From a virus, in IMG/VR virus record IMGVR_UViG_3300028840_008160, positions 265,801 through 329,800 of that record: DNA of 64,000 nt. The stretch is one strand, 5' to 3'. Shown here in pieces: positions 33,817-42,480 of this stretch. Position 1 is the stretch's first letter; every line of letters starts with the position of its first letter. Made by a program: the position numbers and the translations under genes. The notes beneath the pieces are model-generated. The model saw nothing but the letters and a program-made list of their open reading frames with translations, made no database searches and was not told the DNA's origin.

Positions 33817-34653
33817 ATGATGAGTTATAATTTGAATTTGATGAAGGATCCGGACGACAAACGCGACTTTCCTTTTTTAGCTAGTTTTACACCAGAAGAA
33901 CTAAAAGCAGGTCGTTTGTCAAACATTCCTGAAATAATTGATCATAGTGATTTGATGTCACCTGTAAAAGATCAAGGTCAACTCGGTAGTTGTGTAGGAT
34001 TTGCTGTTACGGCATTGAAAGAATGGCAAGAGCAGAGAGAACATAAAGAAGAAGTTGAATCGGGTAAGTTTGATCATCGCGATGAAAAGTATTACGACTT
34101 ATCTGAATCTTGGGTATATTGGATGTCAAAAAAGATTGACTGTTGGCCAGGGCTTGAAGGAACATCAATTCGTTATGCTATGAAAGTACTTAATACACTC
34201 GGCGTGCCTTGTGAAAAAGCTTGGCCTTATGACGACAAAGTTAAGGGCGAACCTAAAAGTTGGGCTAAACTCGTTGCTAGATGGTCACTTATTGGTTCAT
34301 ATTATAGAGTAAACACATTGAATGAACTTATCACTGCGTTAGCTCAACACCCAGTAGCAATCGGTATTGCTTGTTTTGAAGGCATTTTCTTTGTTGGTGA
34401 AGATGGCATTGTGCCGATGCCAAGAGATTCTGCTTATTGCTATGGTGGACATGCTGTTTGTGCTGTTGGCTATGATCAACATAAGAAGTTAATAAAGTTC
34501 AAGAATAGTTGGAGTACGAATTGGGGAGAAAAGGGTTACGGTTACTTACATTATGATTATGTAGGTACGAACAATTACATGTGGGATGCTTGGTATTGTA
34601 AAGACCTTTCTGTAACAAAAGACATGCTTGAAGGCACTAGGAATTTGATATGA
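33817..34653 (+). CDS. Papain-like (C1A) cysteine protease 2
   Basis: 278 aa with AGGGAG upstream. Catalytic elements: PVKDQGQLGSCVGFAV (Gln and Cys), YGGHAVCAVGYD (His), FKNSWSTNWGEKGYG (Asn). N-terminal D-P-D-D-K-R-D-F-P-F resembles the equivalent D-x-R-D-Y of protease 1. No signal peptide, so it acts in the cytoplasm or is packaged. First of a coupled operon with three module genes, so it could be their processing enzyme (speculative). Confidence 0.9.
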   Translation: MMSYNLNLMKDPDDKRDFPFLASFTPEELKAGRLSNIPEIIDHSDLMSPVKDQGQLGSCVGFAVTALKEWQEQREHKEEVESGKFDHRDEKYYDLSESWVYWMSKKIDCWPGLEGTSIRYAMKVLNTLGVPCEKAWPYDDKVKGEPKSWAKLVARWSLIGSYYRVNTLNELITALAQHPVAIGIACFEGIFFVGEDGIVPMPRDSAYCYGGHAVCAVGYDQHKKLIKFKNSWSTNWGEKGYGYLHYDYVGTNNYMWDAWYCKDLSVTKDMLEGTRNLI

Positions 34654-35261
34654 AACACTTGGCAAGAATTCAAACAGACTTTCTTAAACAAGCTGCTGGT
34701 TGGGAAGATTTTTCAAGACAACGGCAATTGGAATACTTAGGTCAGCATCCTAAATCAAAAAGGCACATTACTGCTGATCTTGTGAATGCAAGCAAAGATA
34801 CAAAAGATAGCTATTTAAGTGGGATGAATAGTTGGGTACAAAATGAAAAACATCATAAACCGTTAGCAATTGTATTGAAAAATTTCATGCACAAATATTT
34901 ACCTGAACGATTCTATAAAAAATTGTACGATGAAGATTTACACGGTGATTTACCGCCAGATTTGTTTGAACGTCTTGCTAACAAATATGATTTACCAATT
35001 TATTTGGATGAAACATCTGGAAAACTGCCTGAAAGCGCGTTAGCTCTTATTAATGAAAAGACAGAAACTGTCTTACCAGGACAAGCGAGCGGAGAGTATT
35101 TGAGGATTAAAGTTGCTACTGGTGTTGTTAATGGCAAGAGAATGATAATTTCGGGCAGTGAAAGAACGGGTTTGGCTGATATCAAAGACAAAGAGGGCAA
35201 AGTAATTGGGCATCATCCATATAAGAGTCATGCAGTTGAATTGATTTTGGGGGCAAAATGA
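34650..35261 (+). CDS. Module protein 5
   Basis: 203 aa. Module at residues 1-43: MKHLARIQTDFLKQA, W-E-D-F-S, Y-L-G-Q-H-P-K-S-K-R-H-I-T-A. The rest is acidic alpha/beta with a beta-rich end (YLRIKVATGVVNGKRMIISG) and is unrecognised. ATGA overlaps on both sides place it between the C1A protease and the next module gene. Confidence 0.8.
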   Translation: MKHLARIQTDFLKQAAGWEDFSRQRQLEYLGQHPKSKRHITADLVNASKDTKDSYLSGMNSWVQNEKHHKPLAIVLKNFMHKYLPERFYKKLYDEDLHGDLPPDLFERLANKYDLPIYLDETSGKLPESALALINEKTETVLPGQASGEYLRIKVATGVVNGKRMIISGSERTGLADIKDKEGKVIGHHPYKSHAVELILGAK

Positions 35262-35629
35262 AACATTTAGCTCAAATTCAAACTGAATTTTTACAGCAAC
35301 AGCCTGAATGTGGTCGTTTTCTTACTCCAAGGCAACGTCATCGCCGCAAAATGTTACGCCGAATGCAACAGCGACGTGATCCCGAATGTATTGAAGCTTC
35401 TCACCATAAAGAAGCTGCAGATAAAAAGATGAAAGTTATCACTGTAACATGTCGAGATTATGATGACAAATTAGAAAATTTGTTGAATCATATTAAAGAT
35501 ATAGGCAATGTTGGTCATTCATTTCCAATTGTTATTGATGAAGGCTCAGAAACTGAAGGGAAATTTGGTTGGGATGGTGATGGAGCAGATTACATAAAAG
35601 AAATCAAAATGACTTATGAAGACGAGTAG
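35258..35629 (+). CDS. Module protein 6, degenerate module
   Basis: 123 aa. MKHLAQIQTEFLQQQ is the module's first half; the second half is replaced by an Arg/Gln-rich stretch (RQRHRRKMLRRMQQRRD). The remaining ~75 residues form an alpha/beta domain (VITVTCRDYDDKLENLLNHI) with an acidic end. Coupled to module protein 5. Confidence 0.65.
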   Translation: MKHLAQIQTEFLQQQPECGRFLTPRQRHRRKMLRRMQQRRDPECIEASHHKEAADKKMKVITVTCRDYDDKLENLLNHIKDIGNVGHSFPIVIDEGSETEGKFGWDGDGADYIKEIKMTYEDE

Positions 35630-35638
35630 GAGAATGAA

Positions 35639-36671
35639 ATGCGGCATCTAGCGCAAATACAAATTGAATTCTTGAAAGAAGCTCGTAAGTGGGATGATCT
35701 TACGTATGAAGAACAAAAGGGATCTTAAGCGTCATCCTAAATCAAAACGAAAGTTGACAGCTAGACCTGGAAAAGGTACACAAAAGAAAGAAGCACCTGA
35801 CGAAGTACGAAAGAAGCTTAAAGATAAGAAAAAAGAAGTAAAGCCAAAAGTTGAATTTGAGCCTGAGTCATGGGACAATATTGCTTCAAAGCTATCTAAT
35901 AAATCAAGATCAGATATTCAATCCGAGATTGTTAAATTAGAAACAAAAATGGAGAAAAGAAATCAAGCTGCAATACGAAGAGAGCAACGTGCTCAAGGTA
36001 ATTTAGATGGAACAGCTATTGATGCTGCTTATGAAAGAAATAGACCTGATGAAATGAGAACAAAGTTACTCAAACATTATTTGCAAAATGGTTCAAAACC
36101 ATTGCCCAAAAATCTTAAAGAAGAGTTTGAGCAATATCAAAAAGATCAAGAATGGCGACAAGAACATAAAGAGAAGCGAAAAGAGCGACGTGAACAAGAA
36201 ATGAGTGAACATGGTCATTTGATGGATAAGATGGTTACATGGACTTCAAAGAAGAATTTTGGCCGTGAGATGATAGGCAGAGTCACAGCTGTTAAGTCCG
36301 GTAAGCGCGGTCCATATGTAAAGACAGACACAGGTTGGAAAGTACCAGTATCCATGATAACAAAATCAAAAACTGCTCCAATAGAGGAGCGCCACAAAAC
36401 TAGAGTACAACCGAAATCATTGGTAGGTAAAAAAATTACATGGCCGACTAAACATAGACCACAAATATTTAGGCGACCTCGTCGAATGAGACCAGGACGA
36501 TTGTATAGAGTTGGCCCAAAGCCTGCACCTCCAGGATACGACGCAACTTCAGGAACGGCATCTGGTGTCGTGACTGGAGTAAAAGGCAGTAAGTTGTTAG
36601 TTGATAATTGGACAGTGCCAATAACATTAGTTAAGAAAGTAGATGATAAAGATTTCACTGGGTGGGTATGA
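35639..36671 (+). pseudogene. Module protein 7, frameshifted inside the module
   Basis: ATG 35639 starts a perfect module (MRHLAQIQIEFLKEA, then W-D-D-L-T-Y-E-E-Q-K-G-S) but stops at TAA 35726-35728. The module continues in another frame (K-R-H-P-K-S-K-R-K-L-T-A-R-P) to 36671, ~320 codons. Relative copies have GGATATCTT where this one has GGATCTT, so two bases (AT) are missing. The long downstream frame is intact, with a coiled-coil middle and two SH3/KOW-like stretches (KMVTWTSKKNFGREMIGRV, VGKKITWPTKHRPQIFR), as in 6581. Either a recent lesion, an assembly error, or a +1 shift at TCT-TAA. Confidence 0.7.
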
Positions 36672-36738
36672 TTGGTATGTTGATATTTGAAATATATGGG
36701 TTAAATAATGATAATGATAAACTTAGTTTGAACTAATT

Positions 36739-36772
36739 TTCTATGTTCTGTCGCATGACTATATAAGTCATG
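36739..36772 (+). promoter_or_regulatory. TGACTAT-CATG promoter motif at a start codon
   Basis: TTTTCTATGTTCTGTCGCA, core TGACTAT at 36756-36762, 7 bases, then the ATG of the next gene. No Shine-Dalgarno. Confidence 0.6.
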
Positions 36773-37489
36773 AATATGACAGATCAAATCAGACACGTAG
36801 CAAGATTGCCGCAACGACTTCTTCGTGAACGAGCAATGATTGCAGAGCTTGCTGCAAAGACAGTCCATGTAACAATTCGTGACTTTAAAGCGAAGAATGC
36901 TCCTCCCCCACAAAGTCTAAGTATTTCTCCAGTACTTTCAAGACATCTTAGAAAAGACCCACAACTCGGTTTTCGTGAAAAACCGACGTTTATGGGCATA
37001 CTTATCAAAGTTGATGAAAATCTACGGGAAGGTGAAATTAGACTTAGCTCAGTTGATACATCACGACAACTTAGATACACAGCAAGTTCGATAATTTCAC
37101 CTTATCTTTTTTCAATATTTGGTAATGATTGTTACAATATTGTTATCAAAACTAGAGGCCATCCTGTTAATTTTCACAGCGCCGGACCGGAGCAAACAGC
37201 GCTTGAAATGTTACGAGAAATGATCACTGAAAAAGAGTTTTTTAAGTACCTTAAGTATGGCTTTCTTATTGTTGAAGGTAAAAGTGGTAAACAGTATCAA
37301 GTTTTCAGACTAAATGCACACACAAAAGTTTGGATGAGAGGTAAACTCGTCGAAGAAATTTGTGTAAGAATAAACAATAAAGCAGACGTACCACCAACTG
37401 ACAATGTGATTGCGTTCAAAGTCATGATTGAAAGTAATGAAGATGAATTCAGACGGATAGGAAACGTTTATAGAATGAAGGTTGCATGA
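36770..37489 (+). CDS. REMITE-domain paralogue C
   Basis: 239 aa, the longest of the three paralogues. ATG is inside a TGACTAT-CATG motif; an ATG at 36776 is possible. C-terminal ~105 residues: EMLREMITEKEFFKYLKYGF, G-K-Q-Y-Q-V-F-R, V-W-M-R-G-K-L, EEICVRIN, P-P-T-D-N-V-I-A-F-K, RIGNVYRM. N-terminal ~130 residues are basic, with no known domain. Coupled by ATGA to the deoxyribosyltransferase-like gene. Confidence 0.7.
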   Translation: MNMTDQIRHVARLPQRLLRERAMIAELAAKTVHVTIRDFKAKNAPPPQSLSISPVLSRHLRKDPQLGFREKPTFMGILIKVDENLREGEIRLSSVDTSRQLRYTASSIISPYLFSIFGNDCYNIVIKTRGHPVNFHSAGPEQTALEMLREMITEKEFFKYLKYGFLIVEGKSGKQYQVFRLNAHTKVWMRGKLVEEICVRINNKADVPPTDNVIAFKVMIESNEDEFRRIGNVYRMKVA

Positions 37490-37887
37490 TCATTACACCT
37501 CAAACAAAATCAATCTTTCTTGCCGGGCCAATTCCCAGAGTCACTGTTGATTTTCAAGAAACATGGCAGCATGCCGCCGCATTGATTTCAAGACTTGACG
37601 AGAATGTTGTCGTATATTGCCCAATGCCTTTTTCACTTGATGGTTATGAGTCGCAAATTGAATGGGAAGAAGACCATCTTGAAGAAGCATCTGTTATTTT
37701 GTTTTGGGTGCCTAGACATATAGCTGCGTCGGTACCTGAAGTTGACATGTCTGCTTTCACAACAAATGTTGAATTTGGTGACTATTATTTGATTGCTTTG
37801 TACTCTAAATATCGCATTTTTGGAGCATCTTTTGGAAAACCTAGAACTATTTTGCCTGATCTACAAACAGATCCAAGAACTAATTGA
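37486..37887 (+). CDS. Nucleoside 2-deoxyribosyltransferase-like protein
   Basis: 133 aa. Matches the phage/plant-type Nuc_deoxyrib_tr_2 pattern: SIFLAGPIPR, W-Q-H-A-A-A-L-I, QIEWEEDHLEEASVILFWVP, then FTTNVEFGDYY. The Glu of N-V-E-F-G is the likely nucleophile and E-W-E-E-D-H the base-binding part. Expected to transfer or hydrolyse deoxyribose on nucleosides for salvage or modified bases. C-terminus may be slightly trimmed; it overlaps the next gene by 56 bases. Confidence 0.8.
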   Translation: MIITPQTKSIFLAGPIPRVTVDFQETWQHAAALISRLDENVVVYCPMPFSLDGYESQIEWEEDHLEEASVILFWVPRHIAASVPEVDMSAFTTNVEFGDYYLIALYSKYRIFGASFGKPRTILPDLQTDPRTN

Positions 37888-38095
37888 AGCTGGCAAAGAG
37901 TTCTATTTGCGTGGGTTGCTTAATCTTATAGAACCTATTGATAAAACAAACGACTACGATCGCGCATTAGAAATGTTACAAATGAGCGTTGATGATGTGG
38001 TTGAAATTTCCGATACTGAATTCCAATGTTTTGTGCAAGATCAATGGGCTTGGACTCAACAAGCATTCATGTCAAATACGAAGTATCTAAAATGA
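37832..38095 (+). CDS. Unknown helical protein (87 aa)
   Basis: TTG start 6 bases after GGAG, inside the end of the previous gene. Helical and acidic (K-T-N-D-Y-D-R-A-L-E-M-L). Coupled to 38092 by ATGA. The start is uncertain. Confidence 0.5.
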   Translation: MENLELFCLIYKQIQELIEAGKEFYLRGLLNLIEPIDKTNDYDRALEMLQMSVDDVVEISDTEFQCFVQDQWAWTQQAFMSNTKYLK

Positions 38096-38628
38096 GTGGT
38101 GAACAATCATTAAATTTATGTGCGACTAAACGTTTTGGTCTTGATTTGTCGCCAGAAGAGCAAAAATACAAAGAACAATTAAAAGATTTTTTGCTTGCAT
38201 TAAATCATCGGACTGTCAGAATCATAAGGCGCAGTGATTTACCGCTCGAAATAGAACAAGCATTAAAGACATTCAAAGAAAAAGCTGCAAAAATAACGGA
38301 TGAAATTACAGCTAAAGCATGTCAAATTAAAGACGGACAATGCATTAGAACAAGAAAAAACCCAGAAAATAATACTGATTTTTGTTGTTGTAACGAATGT
38401 GGTTGGGGCGTAGGTTATATTAAACAAATTTCGACACAAGAAATTAACGAACGTGCTAAATTTTGGGATAATGAAAAGGGGTTTCACAGAGTTGACGGTT
38501 GTGCGCTTCCTAAAGAAGAACGATCTATAACTTGTCTTTATTACTTATGTGATGATGCGATTGAGAATATTTCAAAATTCGAGCTTGACGTGCTTTATCT
38601 GATAGGTTCGTTTAGAGAAATAATGTAG
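38092..38628 (+). CDS. Cys-containing protein (178 aa)
   Basis: ATGA start. Helical first half; second half has C-Q-I-K-D-G-Q-C, then NTDFCCCNECGWGVGYI, and later C-A-L-P and C-L-Y-Y-L-C, possibly an Fe-S or zinc cluster. Not recognised. Confidence 0.6.
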   Translation: MSGEQSLNLCATKRFGLDLSPEEQKYKEQLKDFLLALNHRTVRIIRRSDLPLEIEQALKTFKEKAAKITDEITAKACQIKDGQCIRTRKNPENNTDFCCCNECGWGVGYIKQISTQEINERAKFWDNEKGFHRVDGCALPKEERSITCLYYLCDDAIENISKFELDVLYLIGSFREIM

Positions 38629-38636
38629 GAGATAAA

Positions 38637-39035
38637 ATGAGCATATTAATTGTGACAGATGAGACATTTGATAAAGAAGTACTAAAAGCTGATAAGCTCG
38701 TGTTAATTGCTTTTTGTGCGCCATGGTGTTCTCATTGTAAGTATCTTGATCGAGTGTTTGAAAGAGTTGAGAAAAAGTTTGGTGAAGCTAAGTATTGCGT
38801 GATCAATATAGATGAAAATCCTCTAACGACTCAAACATTCGATATTGTTGCTATTCCTACTGTGTTTTTTATTAAAGATGGTGAATGTAAAAAGCAAACA
38901 ATAGGCTCGCGATCAGATACTGAATATTTGACAGATATTGCCAAGATACTCGGTAGAAATAAAGATGAAGTTTTGCATACTGACTATCAATGGTCAGTCA
39001 GTCGACATCTAAAACCAAAACCAATATTATTATAA
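38637..39035 (+). CDS. Thioredoxin-like protein
   Basis: 132 aa with GGAG site. Thioredoxin fold: VLIAFCAPWCSHCKYLDRVF with the redox pair C31-x-x-C34 (W-C-S-H-C), cis-proline segment VAIPTVFFIKDGE, and G-S-R-S-D-T-E-Y at the last helix. No signal peptide, so cytoplasmic. May reduce ribonucleotide reductase or phage enzymes. Extra ~25-residue C-terminal tail. Confidence 0.9.
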   Translation: MSILIVTDETFDKEVLKADKLVLIAFCAPWCSHCKYLDRVFERVEKKFGEAKYCVINIDENPLTTQTFDIVAIPTVFFIKDGECKKQTIGSRSDTEYLTDIAKILGRNKDEVLHTDYQWSVSRHLKPKPILL

Positions 39036-39109
39036 AACTGTATGAGAGATTTTTGATTTCACTTCATTTTATATCTCAGCTCCCTTATAGCTAACTATAA
39101 GGGAGCATT

Positions 39110-41041
39110 ATGAATCATTTCTCACAAATTAGCAAAGAATTTTCAAAGCATGCAATTGCAAAAGTTGCTAAAAGTTGGGATGAGTTGTCATTAAATAAGC
39201 AGTATGAGTATCTAAAGAAGCATGCATCAGTGACAAAAACTGCTAGAAAATGGGATGACTTGTCCTATGATGAACAACGAGCTTATTTAAAACGGCATCC
39301 AAAAAGCAAACGTAAAATAACTGCTAGGCCTTCTGCAAGAAAAGAAGCCCCGCAAGAAGATATCAAAAAACCAAAAGTAAAACCTTCTGGCACATCTGAT
39401 ATTAATGAAAACACTTTTCCATTTTTGAAATATTATACACGCGAGTCGGCAAGACAAAAAGTGTTGAGTGCTTTGTCAGCTGCTCAAGAAGCTGTCACTA
39501 GTGGTACAGCATATTTTGATGATTTGAATACATTGTCTAAATTAATTTCAAATGATCCTAATTTACATCTTGATAGAATTATTGGAAGACTTGATAAAAG
39601 AATGTCGAAGGAAGACGTTAAATCATTGTCAAGTAAATTAGGACTCGGATGGTCGACTGATTCACCTAAGGGTGTTAAACAGGTTTGGAGATTTCTTCGT
39701 TCTGGTGAAGATTTGCAAAAAGCGACTAAACAACTTGCTAGTAATATAGCTGCAGTAAAGTTCAATGATAATGAACGACCAATAGTTAATAAATTGCAGC
39801 AGGTTCTTAAAGATTATAAGCCTCTTCTTGAATTACATGACAAATTAAAACAGACAAGAATGGAAAAAGGCTATAGGCCCAAAGAAAAGAAGCCTATTGA
39901 AGTTAATATTGATCAGCCTTTAGAAAAACGTTATCCATTTGTTGGATCTGTCGAAACACATGTTCATAAATTGAGGCAATCTGGAGATGAAAAATCTGTA
40001 GAATCATGGCAACATCGACATGACAAACTAGTTCAAGCACTCGAAGTTGCAGATGAAAGTTTGCAAGAAGGACAAATCTTCAACATTGATTATAAAGAAT
40101 TGAAAGATCGCATTAGTTCTGCTATGCCAAAAGTTGAGATCTATAATTTAGTTGAAAAACATGGTGGTGATAGACAGGCATCACCTGATATTTATTTTTA
40201 TGGACTGAATGAGTTGCCAAAAGCTGTTAGAACTGCAGAAGGATATACTAATAGTAGAAACCCTGCAATTGCTGCTGCAGCAAAAGAATGGCTAGAAATT
40301 TATCAACCATTTTTGGCTGCTAGAGAATTGTTAAAGCAACTCAAGCCTATGATTGTGAAAGGTCGTAAGCCTGATCCAAATGCACCAGAAAAATATGTTC
40401 CACCTGCAGGAGCAATAAAAGATCTTAGAAAAGTAAATGAATTATTAACAGGCATGACTGATAATATTCGTAAGCGCGTAATTGATAGTTCAAAACGTTA
40501 CTATCGTGATGTTGTTGATACGTATATAAATGAAACAAATGGAATGATATCACCTCATGAATGGGCGAAAGAAAAACGAAATAACTTTTATCCACAAGTA
40601 TTAAATGTATTAGTACATCAAACTGGTGATTATGGTAAACAAATATATAAGCCGATTGATGCAATAGATAAGAGAATTGATTTAATGGCAGAACGAGACG
40701 GAGAAGCCGTATTACAAAGATTCATTGCTAAAAATGCTGATAAGTTAGCATCTATTATTGGAGAAAAAGGTGGATTGAAACAGGCATCTTCGCTTGGTAT
40801 TCAAATTGAAGGTCATGACATCAGTGGTAAAATGAGGTTTAAGTTTGATGATGGTAGTATGTTTGATGTTTGGAGCAGTGTAGTACTTCATTTTAGTAGT
40901 GGTGGGAGACTAACTTCTGGTCAGCCATTTTATAGGTATCCAACAACTTTTCATAATATTGTTACACCAAATGGTGAAACAATGAGGGCAGCAACGGAAG
41001 AATGGATGAATGAAACGTTTACTGAATTAAAAACTGCATGA
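39110..41041 (+). CDS. Module protein 8 with duplicated module (643 aa)
   Basis: GGGAG before the ATG. After MNHFSQISKEF come two module second halves in tandem: W-D-E-L-S-L-N-K-Q-Y-E-Y-L-K-K-H (~residues 23-38) and W-D-D-L-S-Y-D-E-Q-R-A-Y-L-K-R-H-P-K-S-K-R (~47-67), ending K-I-T-A-R-P. A long helical middle follows. Near the C-terminus is a beta domain: M-R-F-K-F-D-D-G-S-M-F-D-V, F-Y-R-Y-P-T-T-F-H-N. I have seen that pattern in other phage proteins without a function. Monocistronic, terminator 29 bases after the stop. Confidence 0.85.
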   Translation: MNHFSQISKEFSKHAIAKVAKSWDELSLNKQYEYLKKHASVTKTARKWDDLSYDEQRAYLKRHPKSKRKITARPSARKEAPQEDIKKPKVKPSGTSDINENTFPFLKYYTRESARQKVLSALSAAQEAVTSGTAYFDDLNTLSKLISNDPNLHLDRIIGRLDKRMSKEDVKSLSSKLGLGWSTDSPKGVKQVWRFLRSGEDLQKATKQLASNIAAVKFNDNERPIVNKLQQVLKDYKPLLELHDKLKQTRMEKGYRPKEKKPIEVNIDQPLEKRYPFVGSVETHVHKLRQSGDEKSVESWQHRHDKLVQALEVADESLQEGQIFNIDYKELKDRISSAMPKVEIYNLVEKHGGDRQASPDIYFYGLNELPKAVRTAEGYTNSRNPAIAAAAKEWLEIYQPFLAARELLKQLKPMIVKGRKPDPNAPEKYVPPAGAIKDLRKVNELLTGMTDNIRKRVIDSSKRYYRDVVDTYINETNGMISPHEWAKEKRNNFYPQVLNVLVHQTGDYGKQIYKPIDAIDKRIDLMAERDGEAVLQRFIAKNADKLASIIGEKGGLKQASSLGIQIEGHDISGKMRFKFDDGSMFDVWSSVVLHFSSGGRLTSGQPFYRYPTTFHNIVTPNGETMRAATEEWMNETFTELKTA

Positions 41042-41070
41042 GTTAATCTCTCCTTATGTTTGTGAAAGAA

Positions 41071-41109
41071 AAGCTACTCATCTTCCTTATTTGAGTAGCT
41101 TTTTCTTTT
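41071..41109 (+). terminator. Intrinsic terminator
   Basis: 10-bp stem AAGCTACTCA/TGAGTAGCTT, 11-base loop, then TTTCTTTT. Confidence 0.85.
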
Positions 41110-41158
41110 GTTTCGATGTTAGCTATGATAATTCACATAGTGAATTTGAATCTAAGAA

Positions 41159-41195
41159 TTTCTTTGTCTTCTTGAATGACTATTATTCAATAATA
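41159..41195 (+). promoter_or_regulatory. TGACTAT promoter motif
   Basis: TTTCTTTGTCTTC, then TGAATGACTATTATTC. Core at 41177-41183; nearly identical upstream block to the site at 14683. Drives the CoA-related operon starting at 41219. Confidence 0.55.
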
Positions 41196-41218
41196 AGAGT
41201 TTTATCAAGGACTAAGTT

Positions 41219-42289
41219 ATGAACATATTGTTTGTAGGTGGCACGTTTGATGATACTGGTGGAAAAGCATCTGGCTATATGACAAAACTTAGCAGCGCAG
41301 TTCATCGAATTTTTCAGTCACAAATGAAAGACGGTGATTCGTTTGTAATACAAAACGGCGGTAATTATAATGACTTGTCAGCTATAAGTTGCGCATGTGA
41401 TCTTTTATTTTGGTTTCCTAACATACCAAATGATAAACCCAAAATTGTTGACAACATTAAGATGAGCTATCCCAAAATGATTTTGGTCGAATCTAAAAAT
41501 AATAAGCAGGAAAAGTACACACATTTTCATCTTATTGCTAGAATGTTGAAGCACAAAACTAATTTAATGATCGAGTTTACTGGAACACGTGTAACATGCG
41601 CTTCAATTCTAGATCCTTTAGGTAACGCATTTACAATGCATGATGATAATATTGATTCAGTGGCAGTAAGATTAGCGTCACGTTGTATAGAATTATTATC
41701 ATTTACTCGAGTGAAAAGCGTTAGTATAGGTGGCGCGATACAATGTGATGATATTCCAGAATTTTTTAAAATTGTTAGAGAACGATCAGACACATTTCAT
41801 GAACTTATACATGCAGCTAATACGTCAAGATTTTTGGGTAACATATCATTTAGATGCGAATCAGGATTTCCTTCTCTTAGACGAGGTGATTTGATATTTG
41901 TATCGCAACGAAACGTTGACAAGCGACAAATTTCTGCTGAATCAATGGTAGCTGTATTAATGACTTCAACGCCAGATGTTCGATATTATGGACATACTAA
42001 GCCATCTGTTGACACGCCTATTCAACGTTTGTTGTATGATTATTATCCAAATGTCAACTACATGTTGCACTCGCATGTATATGTTGACGGTATGATGATG
42101 ACACAGAATGTCATTCCTTGTGGAGCGATAGAAGAGTTTCTAGAAGTTATATCATTGAATACCAATCATGAATCATCTGATTTTTGCGTTAATTTGAAAG
42201 GTCATGGATCACTTGTGTTAGCAAACAGTCTTGCCTATTTGAATCACGTGACATATATAGCAAGACCTTTTCCAGAAGCGCAAATATGA
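41219..42289 (+). CDS. Fusion: CoaB-like Rossmann domain + class II aldolase-like domain
   Basis: 356 aa. Residues 1-~165 look like a Rossmann-type domain beginning MNILFVGGTFDDTGGKASGY, reminiscent of the GGT-x-E...N-x-S-S-G start of phosphopantothenoyl-cysteine synthetase (CoaB). It continues F-H-L-I-A-R-M-L, LMIEFTG, I-L-D-P-L-G-N. Residues ~190-356 resemble class II aldolases: F-L-G-N-I-S-F-R (GNxS), MLHSHVYVDG (H-S-H metal pair), LKGHGSLVLAN (third His). Both identifications are from short motifs. Its place two genes before CoaD-CoaE favours a role in coenzyme A supply. Confidence 0.55.
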   Translation: MNILFVGGTFDDTGGKASGYMTKLSSAVHRIFQSQMKDGDSFVIQNGGNYNDLSAISCACDLLFWFPNIPNDKPKIVDNIKMSYPKMILVESKNNKQEKYTHFHLIARMLKHKTNLMIEFTGTRVTCASILDPLGNAFTMHDDNIDSVAVRLASRCIELLSFTRVKSVSIGGAIQCDDIPEFFKIVRERSDTFHELIHAANTSRFLGNISFRCESGFPSLRRGDLIFVSQRNVDKRQISAESMVAVLMTSTPDVRYYGHTKPSVDTPIQRLLYDYYPNVNYMLHSHVYVDGMMMTQNVIPCGAIEEFLEVISLNTNHESSDFCVNLKGHGSLVLANSLAYLNHVTYIARPFPEAQI

Positions 42290-42480
42290 AATTTGTTAAG
42301 GAAATCATAAGAAAACATAAATTGAGAAAGATGAATCAGCTAATTAGAGATACTGAAAACTTTATAGCATGTGCAGATAGTGATAATGCTCTGTCATTAG
42401 CTAGAAACTGTCGCAAACGAAGATCTGAATTAGTTGATTTGTTAGAAAAGCTCGAACAAAAGAAACGAGAACTAGAATGA
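42286..42480 (+). CDS. Small coiled-coil protein (64 aa)
   Basis: ATGA overlap on both sides, between the CoaB-like fusion and CoaD-CoaE. Basic start, then helices rich in Leu, Lys and Glu. Unknown. Confidence 0.6.
   Translation: MKFVKEIIRKHKLRKMNQLIRDTENFIACADSDNALSLARNCRKRRSELVDLLEKLEQKKRELE

Noticed and set aside
35639-35730. Programmed +1 frameshift as the default explanation for the split module gene
   Set aside because: TCT-TAA resembles some +1 sites, but a simple two-base deletion relative to sister copies explains it and no stimulating element is visible.
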